The notes under the pieces are model-generated. The model made no database searches and had not been told where the DNA came from. It worked only from the letters and a program-made list of their open reading frames with translations. A stretch of DNA of 64,000 nt from Pseudomonas sp. KNUC1026. Its GTDB lineage: Bacteria; Pseudomonadota; Gammaproteobacteria; Pseudomonadales; Pseudomonadaceae. The stretch is taken from contig NZ_CP087138.1 in the NCBI RefSeq assembly GCF_021650705.1, forward strand, positions 1,116,001 to 1,180,000. The letters are read 5' to 3'. Positions 57,715 through 64,000 of this stretch are shown one piece after another; the first letter of the stretch is position 1, and each line of letters starts with the position of its first letter. A program made the translations under genes and the position numbers.

Positions 57715-58407
57715 TCAGCTCGCGGTTTCGCGCTTCAGGCGCTGGACCACTGCCTGCGCGGCCGCTTCGGACGAGGCCGGGTTCTGCCCGGTGATCAGGT
57801 GGCCGTCTTCCAGCACGTGAACAGCCCAGTCATCACCTTTGCTGTAGGCACCGCCCAGCTCCTTGAGCGAATCCTCCACCAGAAATGGCACCACGTCGGT
57901 CAGGCCGACGGCATCTTCTTCGGCATTGCTGAAACCGGTGACTTTCTTGCCCTTGACGATGGAATCGCCGTCCGGCGCCTTGGCGTGCTTGAACACACCC
58001 GGTGCGTGGCACACCGCAGCCACCGGCTTGTTGGCTGCATAGAAGGCCTCGATCAGGGTTTTGCTGTCGGTGCTTTCGGCCAGGTCCCACAACGGGCCAT
58101 GGCCGCCGGGGTAGAACACTGCGTCGAAATCGTACGGGTCGATCTCGCCCAACGGCAGGGTGGAGGCCAGCGCTTTTCTGGCATCGGCATCCTGGCTGAA
58201 GCGGCGGGTCGCGTCGGTCTGCGCGTCGGGCTCGTCGCTCTTGGGGTCCAGCGGTGGCTGGCCGCCCTTGGGCGATGCCAGGGTGACGGTGGCGCCAGCG
58301 TCGACGAACACGTAGCAGGGGGCTGCGAACTCTTCCAGCCAGAAGCCGGTTTTCTTGCCGGTGTTGCCGAGCTGGTCGTGCGAGGTGAGGATCATCAGAA
58401 CATTCAT
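57715..58407 (-). CDS. DJ-1/PfpI-family type 1 glutamine amidotransferase-like protein
   Basis: 230 residues. MNVLMILTSHDQLGNTGKKT, GFWLEEFAAPCYVFVDAGAT and VTLASPKGGQPPLDPKSDEP match the Hsp31/YhbO-like DJ-1 subgroup. The nucleophile elbow AAVCHAPGVF holds the catalytic cysteine, and YDFDAVFYPGGHGPLWDLAE the Glu/His partner. Roles in the family include glyoxalase III, deglycase or chaperone activity. Cytosolic. It ends in a REP-rich spacer. Confidence 0.88.
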   Translation of the reverse strand: MNVLMILTSHDQLGNTGKKTGFWLEEFAAPCYVFVDAGATVTLASPKGGQPPLDPKSDEPDAQTDATRRFSQDADARKALASTLPLGEIDPYDFDAVFYPGGHGPLWDLAESTDSKTLIEAFYAANKPVAAVCHAPGVFKHAKAPDGDSIVKGKKVTGFSNAEEDAVGLTDVVPFLVEDSLKELGGAYSKGDDWAVHVLEDGHLITGQNPASSEAAAQAVVQRLKRETAS

Positions 58408-58453
58408 CGAAGCCGATCTCCGTTGGGCAGTGGCAGGAAAATGCGAAAACGTA

Positions 58454-58477
58454 CCCAAGTGAGAAAGCTCACCTGGG
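58454..58477 (-). terminator. Hairpin after the TonB-receptor gene
   Basis: CCCAAGTGAG and CTCACCTGGG form a 10-bp stem with one mismatch and a 4-base loop, with GTTTTC on the minus strand a little downstream. Possible terminator of the receptor transcript. Confidence 0.4.
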
Positions 58478-58525
58478 CAGACGTTCCTCTTTTCAAACCT
58501 TGCGTAAACGGCGGGCCAATGCGGC

Positions 58526-60622
58526 TCAGTAGTTGTAGGTCACCGACATCAGCGCCGTGCGGTCGTCGCCCAGTGCTACGGCGCTAGCCAGGCCGCCGGC
58601 GTAGTAGTGCTGGTCGAACAGGTTCTTGACGTTCAGTGCGGTGCGCCAGTGCGGGGTGGCGTAGGCCACGCCGACGTTGGCCACGGCGTAGCCCGGCAGG
58701 TAGTAGCCATTGGTGTAGCGCTCGCTTGCGGCATTGAAGCCACCGTTGAGTTCCCAGCCCAGCGGGGTGCCGTTGAAGCGATAGCGGGCGAACAGGTTGG
58801 CGGTGTGGCGCGGCACGTTGGCCAGGCGGTCGCCTTCGGTGGTCGCGGTTTGCCCGCCGTCATCGGTGATGGTGGCCCAGGTGTAGGCGTAGCCGGCGAT
58901 CAGGCTGAGCTTGTCGGTCAGGTCGCTGTTGAGCTCGACCTCCAGGCCCTGGCTGCGTTGCTCGCCCACCGCGATGCTGGAACCGGTATTGGCCGGGTCG
59001 GCTTGCAGCACGTTCTTGCGGCGCAGGTCATAGGTGGCCACCGTCAGCAGGGTGCGGCCGGGCACCAGGTCGAACTTGATACCGGCTTCCCACTGTTCAC
59101 CTTCTTCAGGCTTGAACGTATTGCCGTTGATGTCGGTGCCGCTGTTGGGGAAGAACGAGGTGGCGTAGCTCAGGTAAGGGCGCACGTTGGGCACTACTTC
59201 GTACATCACCGCCACGGCGCCGGTGGTGGCGTTGGCGGAGGTCGCGATGCGCGAGGGCCTGTTCAGCGGCAGGTGGTTCACGCCGTAGGTGTCGGTGACG
59301 TCGCGGCGCAGGCCGGCGGTCACCAGCCAGCGGTCGTTGAGCTTCCAGTTGTCGCGCACGTACACACCGGCCATGCGCGTGGTGATGTCGGTCCAGGTGC
59401 GCGGCGTGCTCGGGCAGTTGATGCGCTGGCCATACACCGGGTTGTAGGCATTGAGGTTGCCGACGGTGCAGGTGTAGTTCAGGTTGCTCTCGCGCATGCG
59501 CAGGTAGTCCACGCCCGCCGTCACGTCATGGCTGCCGAAAGCCGTGTCGAAGACGTTCTGCAGGTTGTTGTCCAGGCTCAGGGTGTCGCCGTCGTAGTGC
59601 TGGTCCTGTGCACTGCGTCGCAGGGTGGTGTTGTTGTTGGTGAACGCGGTGTTGCTCACCAACTGCCCATCCAGCCGGAAATCCTGCCAGCGCAGGTTCT
59701 GGTTGAAGGTCCAGCCGTCGCCGAAGCGGTGCGCCAGGCTGTAGCCCACGCGGTTCTCGACGCCATGGTAAGGGCTCTGATCCGGCTCGCCGGTGAAGCG
59801 CGAGCGCGGCAGGCTGCCATTGGGGTTCGGGTTGATCGAGCCGGACAACGGCAGGCCTTGCTGGCGGATGTAGGAGCGGTCCTGGTGGCTGGTCAGGATC
59901 GTGAAGTCGGTGTCTTCGCCCAGGTCCAGCGACAATGACGGAGCGATGTAGTTGTTCTTGAACCAGACGTGGTCGGTGGCGTCGTTGGAATCCGACAGCA
60001 GCCCGTTGACCCGCAGCGCGGCCTTGCCGTTGTCCGATAGCGGCGTGCCGACATCGAAGGTGCTCTGGCGCAGGTCGTGGCTGCCGTAGGTCACGCCCAG
60101 GCGGGCGAAGGCCTCGGCCTGCGGGCGCTTGCTGACCATGTTCACCACCCCGCCCGGCAGCACCAGGCCGTACTCCATCGACGCCGGGCCCTTGAGCACT
60201 TCGACCTGCTCCAGGCCGAACACCTGCTCGGCGACACGGTTGGAGCTGGCGGTGCGCAGGCCGTCGAGAAACAGCGAGTCGGAGGCGACTTGCCCGCGGA
60301 TGATCAGGTCGTCCCAGCCACGCCGCCCGTACTGGCCCGCAGTCACCCCCGGCACATTGTTCAGCGCATCGGTCAGGCTCTGTGCCTGGGCGCTGTCGAG
60401 CACCGCGCGCGACACCACCTGTACACTGCGCGGCGTTTCGGCCACCGGCAGGTTGCTCTTGCCTACCTGAGCGTGAGTGGGGGCGAAGGTTTCCTGGGCG
60501 CTGGTTTCACCCTGGCCGCTCACCTGGGTGGTGGGCAGGGTCATTGTGTCGTCGGCAACGGCTAGGGCAGGGGTGAACAGAACCGCGCAGAGCGTGGCTG
60601 CGCGGGTGGCGGAAGGATTCAT
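58526..60622 (-). CDS. TonB-dependent siderophore receptor
   Basis: 698 residues, uninterrupted. Signal peptide to about residue 23 (LAVADD), TonB-box-like DTMTLPTTQVSG, plug domain (PRSVQVVSRAVLDSAQAQSL, GVTAGQYGRRGWDDLIIRGQ, VEVLKGPASMEYGLVLPGGV, VNMVSKRP) and a 22-strand barrel ending ALMSVTYNY. Similar in layout to FhuA/FoxA-type receptors. No N-terminal signalling extension is present, so it does not drive a surface-signalling sigma cascade. A Fur-like box lies about 30 bases upstream. Siderophore unknown. Confidence 0.93.
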   Translation of the reverse strand: MNPSATRAATLCAVLFTPALAVADDTMTLPTTQVSGQGETSAQETFAPTHAQVGKSNLPVAETPRSVQVVSRAVLDSAQAQSLTDALNNVPGVTAGQYGRRGWDDLIIRGQVASDSLFLDGLRTASSNRVAEQVFGLEQVEVLKGPASMEYGLVLPGGVVNMVSKRPQAEAFARLGVTYGSHDLRQSTFDVGTPLSDNGKAALRVNGLLSDSNDATDHVWFKNNYIAPSLSLDLGEDTDFTILTSHQDRSYIRQQGLPLSGSINPNPNGSLPRSRFTGEPDQSPYHGVENRVGYSLAHRFGDGWTFNQNLRWQDFRLDGQLVSNTAFTNNNTTLRRSAQDQHYDGDTLSLDNNLQNVFDTAFGSHDVTAGVDYLRMRESNLNYTCTVGNLNAYNPVYGQRINCPSTPRTWTDITTRMAGVYVRDNWKLNDRWLVTAGLRRDVTDTYGVNHLPLNRPSRIATSANATTGAVAVMYEVVPNVRPYLSYATSFFPNSGTDINGNTFKPEEGEQWEAGIKFDLVPGRTLLTVATYDLRRKNVLQADPANTGSSIAVGEQRSQGLEVELNSDLTDKLSLIAGYAYTWATITDDGGQTATTEGDRLANVPRHTANLFARYRFNGTPLGWELNGGFNAASERYTNGYYLPGYAVANVGVAYATPHWRTALNVKNLFDQHYYAGGLASAVALGDDRTALMSVTYNY

Positions 60623-60652
60623 GGAGAGCCTTGGCGTGAATGGGAAGCTGTG

Positions 60653-60671
60653 GCGGATGATAATCTTTCTC
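60653..60671 (-). promoter_or_regulatory. Fur-box-like site upstream of the TonB receptor
   Basis: GGCGATGATAATCTTTCTC-like sequence at 60653-60671 matches 14 of 19 positions of GATAATGATAATCATTATC when read on the plus strand (core ATGATAATC). It lies 31 to 49 bases upstream of the receptor start. Confidence 0.55.
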
Positions 60672-60733
60672 TGATGCGACAGCTAGCATCATCCCGACAC
60701 ATTTTCAAGCCCATTCACGCGGGCATCATTGGC

Positions 60734-61952
60734 TCATTGGGCCTTGCCCAGCTCAACGAGCATGCGCGTGAGCAGGTACGCCCTTGGGGCGATGCTGTCG
60801 ACCTCGGCGTATTCCTCGGGCGTGTGGGTATTGCCGCCGACCATGCCGAAGCCGTCCAGCGCTGGCACGCCTTCGCCGGCGGCAATGCTGATGTCGGCCG
60901 CGCCGCCCGTGCCGATCAGCTCCAGCTTGCGCCCCAGTTCCCCGTAAATGCCTTGGGCCTGCGCCACCAGCTTGTCGGTGGCCGGTGTCTGCGGCATCGG
61001 CGGCAGGCCGCGCTCCAGCCGGGTGCTGACCTCGACATCGGGCACCAAGGTGTTGGCCGAGACGCGCTTGAGATCCGCCTCGACGCGGTCGAACTCTTCG
61101 GGGTTGCGGCGCGCACGTCGGCCTTGGCAACGGCGTGGTCAGGGATCACGTTGATGCGGTCGCCAGCTTCGATGCGGGTGAAGTTCACCGTGGTCTTTTT
61201 CCTTCATCGCCCAGCTTGCCCAACTGCAGCACCTGGTGCGCGACCTCAGTGGCGGCGTTGCGGCCCAGCTCGGGGGCGACGCCTGCGTGCGACGCCTTGC
61301 CTTTGACTTCCACCACGGCGTTGGCGCTGCCTTTGCGCCAGATCACCAGGCCATCGCCAGGCCGGCCGGGTTCGAGGTTCAGCGCCACATCGTGCTGTTT
61401 GGCGGTGCTGGCGATCAGTGCGGTGGCTGCTTGCGAGCCGGTCTCCTCACTGGCGTCGAGCAGCAAGGTGATTTGCCCGTAATCCTTGAGGTCCAGGGCT
61501 TTCATGATTTTCAGCGCGGCCAGGGCGATGACGATACCACCCTTGTCGTCAGCCACGCCCGGCCCGTAGGCGCGGTTGCCTTCGACGCGGAAAGGCCGCT
61601 CCTTGGCCGTGCCTTCCTTGAACACGGTGTCCATGTGCGCCAGCAGCAGGATGCGCGCCTTGCCGGTGCCCTTGAATGTGGCGACCAGGTGCTTGCTCGG
61701 GTCCGGCGCGCTGTTGGGCACCTCTTGTACGCTGGCGCCGAGCTTTTCCAGCTCGGCCTTGACCAGCGCGCTGACCTGGCCGATGCCCGGGGCGTAGCCG
61801 GAGCCGGAATCGATGTTCACCAGTTGTTCGAGCAGGGCCATCGAGGGGGCCTGGGCCTGGTCGGCGGCGGCCTTGATGCGCTCATCGAGCGCGGCGTAGG
61901 AAGGGAGGGCGATGCAGCAGCCAATGAGAGTGGCGAGCAGCGTACGGGGCAT
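60734..61952 (-). CDS. M20-family metallopeptidase, glutamate carboxypeptidase-like (two frame breaks)
   Basis: About 406 residues. Signal peptide MPRTLLATLIGCCIALPSYA, then ILLLAHMDTVFKEGTA (His/Asp), YGPGVADDKGGIVIAL (bridging Asp) and LLLDASEETGS (catalytic Glu), with EVKGKASHAGVAPELGRNAA in the lid. Breaks near 61197 and 61115 lead to KTTVNFTRIEAGDRINVIPD and RNPEEFDRVEADLKRVSAN, and the end EEYAEVDSIAPRAYLLTRML carries the final histidine region. Like CPG2, a periplasmic enzyme cleaving C-terminal glutamate from folate-like or peptide substrates. Confidence 0.86.
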
Positions 61953-62101
61953 TGGAGCGTCCTTATCGTTTTGCATGAGTGCCTTGGCCAGTAAAGCAGC
62001 TCTTATCGGTCAGGCGGCCATAAAGCTCCGTCAGCTGCCGCCGATAGCCCACATGCAGGGCCGCGAATCAGCGCAGCCCATCACTTGCCGGGTCGCCCTC
62101 C

Positions 62102-63744
62102 ATGAGCTGGTTCAAAAATCTCAAGCTAAAGCCAAAATTGCTCTCTGCCTTCGGCCTTTGTGCCCTGATCACCTTGGGTGTGGCCGGGCTGGGTGGCTCG
62201 GGCATTTCCACGCTGTATGGCCAGTTGCAGGACATCGTCAGCAACAACCTGTTCTCGATCCAGAAGACCGACCTGGTCAAGGCCAACGTCATCGCCACCA
62301 ACCGCGACCTCTACAAGGCCGTGGCGTTAGCGTCGGTGAAGGCTGACCCCAAAGACATCGACGCCGCCATCGCGTCGTTCAAGGACAACCAGGCCGAAGC
62401 GCTGAGCAACTTCAAGCTCTACCGCGCAACCCCCCTGGAGCCGGACGAGCGCGCGGCAGGTGATGCTTTTGAAAATGACTGGCCTGCCTACGTGGCCCAG
62501 ACCGACAAGGTGTTCCAGGCCCTGCAGGCCGGCGACATGCCACGCGCCACTGAGTTGCTGATGACGGCCGTGACCCCGGCGTACAAGACCGCCGTTGCCG
62601 AAGTGAAGGTGATGACCGAATCCAACGCGCGGCAAGCGGGTGAGGTCGCCACCGAGTCTGACCAGACCAGCGCCAGAGTCACCCGTGCGCTGGTCATCGG
62701 CAGTGCCGTGGCAGTGTTGCTGGGCATGATCCTCGGGCTGTTGATTACCCGCGCCATCACCCGCCCGCTGTACCAGTCGGTTGAAAGCGCCCGCCATGTG
62801 GCCAAGGGTGACCTGACCCAGACCATTCCGGCCGGTGGTAAGGACGAGGTCGGCATGCTGCTGCGTGCGCTGGGCGAGATGCAGGGCAACCTCAAGAACC
62901 ACCGTTCGGCAGATCGCCGATGCGTCCGATCAACTGGCCTCGGCTGCTGAAGAGCTCACCGTGGTGACCGACGACAGCAGCCGCGGCCTGGTGCGCCAGA
63001 ACGACGAGATTCAGCAGGCGGCCACCGCCGTCAACGAAATGACCGCAGCCGTCGAGGAAGTCGCGCGCAACGCCGCTGGTGCCTCGCCAGGTGTCGACCC
63101 AGACCGCCGAGGAGGCGCTCCAGGGCCAGCGCAAGGCGCGTGAGGCAGTCGACGCCATCGATAGCATGACCCACGGTATCAATGACTCGACCCAGCGGAT
63201 CGAAGCGCTGGCCGGGCAGATTCGTGGCATCAGCAAGGTGCTGGACGTGATTCGCGGCATCGCCGAGCAGACCAACCTGCTGGCGCTCAACGCTGCTATC
63301 GAAGCCGCCCGGGCGGGCGAGCAGGGCCGCGGCTTTGCGGTGGTTGCCGATGAAGTGCGGGCGCTGGCGCACCGTACCCAGTCCTCGACCGGCGAGATCG
63401 AGAGCATGATCAATTCGGTGCAGAGCAGCGCAGACGGCGTGGTGCAAGCCATGGCCAGCAGCCGCAGCACGGCACAGTCGACCCAGGCGTTGGCCGCCGA
63501 AGCGGGCAGGGCACTGGAGCGCATCAGCGAAGGCGTCGGCCAGATCAACGAGCGCAACCTGGTGATCGCCACGGCTGCCGAGGAGCAGGCCCAGGTGGCC
63601 CGCGAGGTGGATCAGAACCTGGTGAACATCCAGGACCTCTCGACCCAGACGGCCGCTGGCGCCAACCAGACCAATGCGTCGAGCCAGGAGCTGTCGCGGC
63701 TGGCGGTATCGTTCGGGGCGATGGTGGGGCGGTTCAAGCTCTGA
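62102..63744 (+). CDS. Methyl-accepting chemotaxis protein, four-helix-bundle sensor (two frame breaks)
   Basis: About 547 residues. N-terminal helix [20 protein letters not shown], a periplasmic four-helix-bundle sensor (about 35-190, [20 protein letters not shown]), second membrane helix [24 protein letters not shown] and signalling domain with tip [20 protein letters not shown]. Breaks near 62900 and 63085 separate the HAMP, the first methylation helix ([20 protein letters not shown]) and the rest. Senses small ligands and signals to CheA. A hairpin follows 13 bases after the stop. Confidence 0.88.
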
Positions 63745-63756
63745 TCGGTGCCTGCC

Positions 63757-63785
63757 AGGCCTGGGCAGAAAATACGCCCAGGCCT
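63757..63785 (+). terminator. Hairpin after the chemoreceptor gene
   Basis: AGGCCTGGGC and GCCCAGGCCT form a perfect 10-bp stem with a 9-base loop (AGAAAATAC), but only a weak T tail follows. Confidence 0.55.
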
Positions 63786-63789
63786 TACC

Positions 63790-63815
63790 CTTGTGTCATC
63801 TGGCAATGACACAAG
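63790..63815 (+). promoter_or_regulatory. Hairpin overlapping the ribosome-binding site of the last gene
   Basis: CTTGTGTCAT and ATGACACAAG form a perfect 10-bp stem with a CTGGCA loop. The 3' arm overlaps the start of the AAGGAA ribosome-binding site of the GNAT gene, so it may limit its translation. Confidence 0.45.
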
Positions 63816-63825
63816 GAAATACCCC

Positions 63826-64000
63826 ATGACCCTGCATATCCGCCCGGCCACACCTTCCGACGCCGCGACCATCCTGCACCTGATCACTGAACTGGCGCGC
63901 TACGAAAAGGCCGAGCACGAGGTCAAGGCCAGCGTCGCCGACATCGAGCGCGACCTGGCAGACGACACCTCGGCCGCCAAGGCATTGATCTGCACCTTCA
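63826..64000 (+). CDS. GNAT-family N-acetyltransferase, N-terminal part (runs off right edge)
   Basis: From the ATG at 63826, 58 codons are open to the window end: MTLHIRPATPSDAATILHLI, then TELARYEKAEHEVKASVADI. IRPATPSDAATI and the ELARYEKAEHEV helix resemble the spermidine/diamine acetyltransferase-like branch of GNAT enzymes. AAGGAA precedes the ATG. The acetyl-CoA binding region is beyond the window, so function is only family-level. Confidence 0.8.
   Translation, partial: MTLHIRPATPSDAATILHLITELARYEKAEHEVKASVADIERDLADDTSAAKALICTF

Noticed and set aside
60375..60390. GGCTCTGTGC, same ten bases as an IS end, inside the TonB receptor gene
   Set aside because: It lies in intact coding sequence with no frame or repeat disturbance, so chance is the better explanation.

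Overview
The window is high-GC DNA from a gamma-proteobacterium that looks like the Pseudomonas putida group. The evidence is a htrB-minC-minD-minE-rluA-aminopeptidase block in typical pseudomonad order, a ccoN (cbb3 oxidase) start at the left edge, a LasI/LasR-like quorum-sensing locus with an RsaL-type repressor between the two genes (the ppuI-rsaL-ppuR arrangement), many LysR/chemotaxis/transport genes, and a family of REP palindromes built on GGTGGGAGGGCGGCTTGCC. No rRNA, tRNA or CRISPR array was seen.

Layout. 1-5.5 kb: ccoN start, alpha/beta hydrolase, Aer-like chemoreceptor, porin, N-acyltransferase. 5.5-7 kb: a Fic gene bracketed by two related REP-like repeats. 7-12.9 kb: a compact minus-strand operon (TackOD1 zinc-ribbon protein, processive family-2 glycosyltransferase, TolC-like protein with an extra C-terminal domain, HlyD adaptor) that looks like a polysaccharide synthesis/export machine. 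It lies directly downstream of the quorum-sensing genes (13-14.7 kb). 15-18.7 kb: arsC-wrbA-glycosylase operon, thioredoxin-like lipoprotein, cytochrome b561, LysR. 19.7-24.7 kb: an AT-rich bacteriocin island with a decayed IS5-family element, an orphan toxin tail with a broken immunity gene, a 292-bp IS deletion derivative, and an S-type pyocin with its putative immunity gene. 24.7-32.5 kb: AraC/nitrilase pair, fadH, small metabolic enzymes, LysR. 32.5-39.7 kb: MscS channel, aminopeptidase, rluA, minEDC, htrB. 39.7-47 kb: LLM oxidoreductase, nitrilase-fold hydrolase, VOC protein and a flavin monooxygenase-RidA-DUF1028-ArgE catabolic operon. 47-52 kb: DUF2252, MFS transporter, and an ATPase/HNH pair resembling the Septu anti-phage system. 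52-57.5 kb: LysR plus a fused ABC permease/ATPase, PhyH dioxygenase, binding protein and class II aldolase. 57.5-64 kb: REP cluster, DJ-1/PfpI protein, TonB receptor with a Fur-like box, M20 peptidase, chemoreceptor and the start of a GNAT gene.

A major caveat: about half of the genes, including minC, minD and htrB, are interrupted by one- or two-base indels, often in short homopolymers, while the protein continues intact in another frame. The simplest reading is uncorrected sequencing or assembly error, not mass gene decay. I therefore annotate these genes over their full span as CDS, state where the frame breaks, and reserve pseudogene for the IS and toxin remnants that look decayed for other reasons.

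The most interesting candidates are the quorum-sensing-adjacent TackOD1/GT2/TolC-fusion/HlyD operon, the Septu-like pair, and the layered bacteriocin island.
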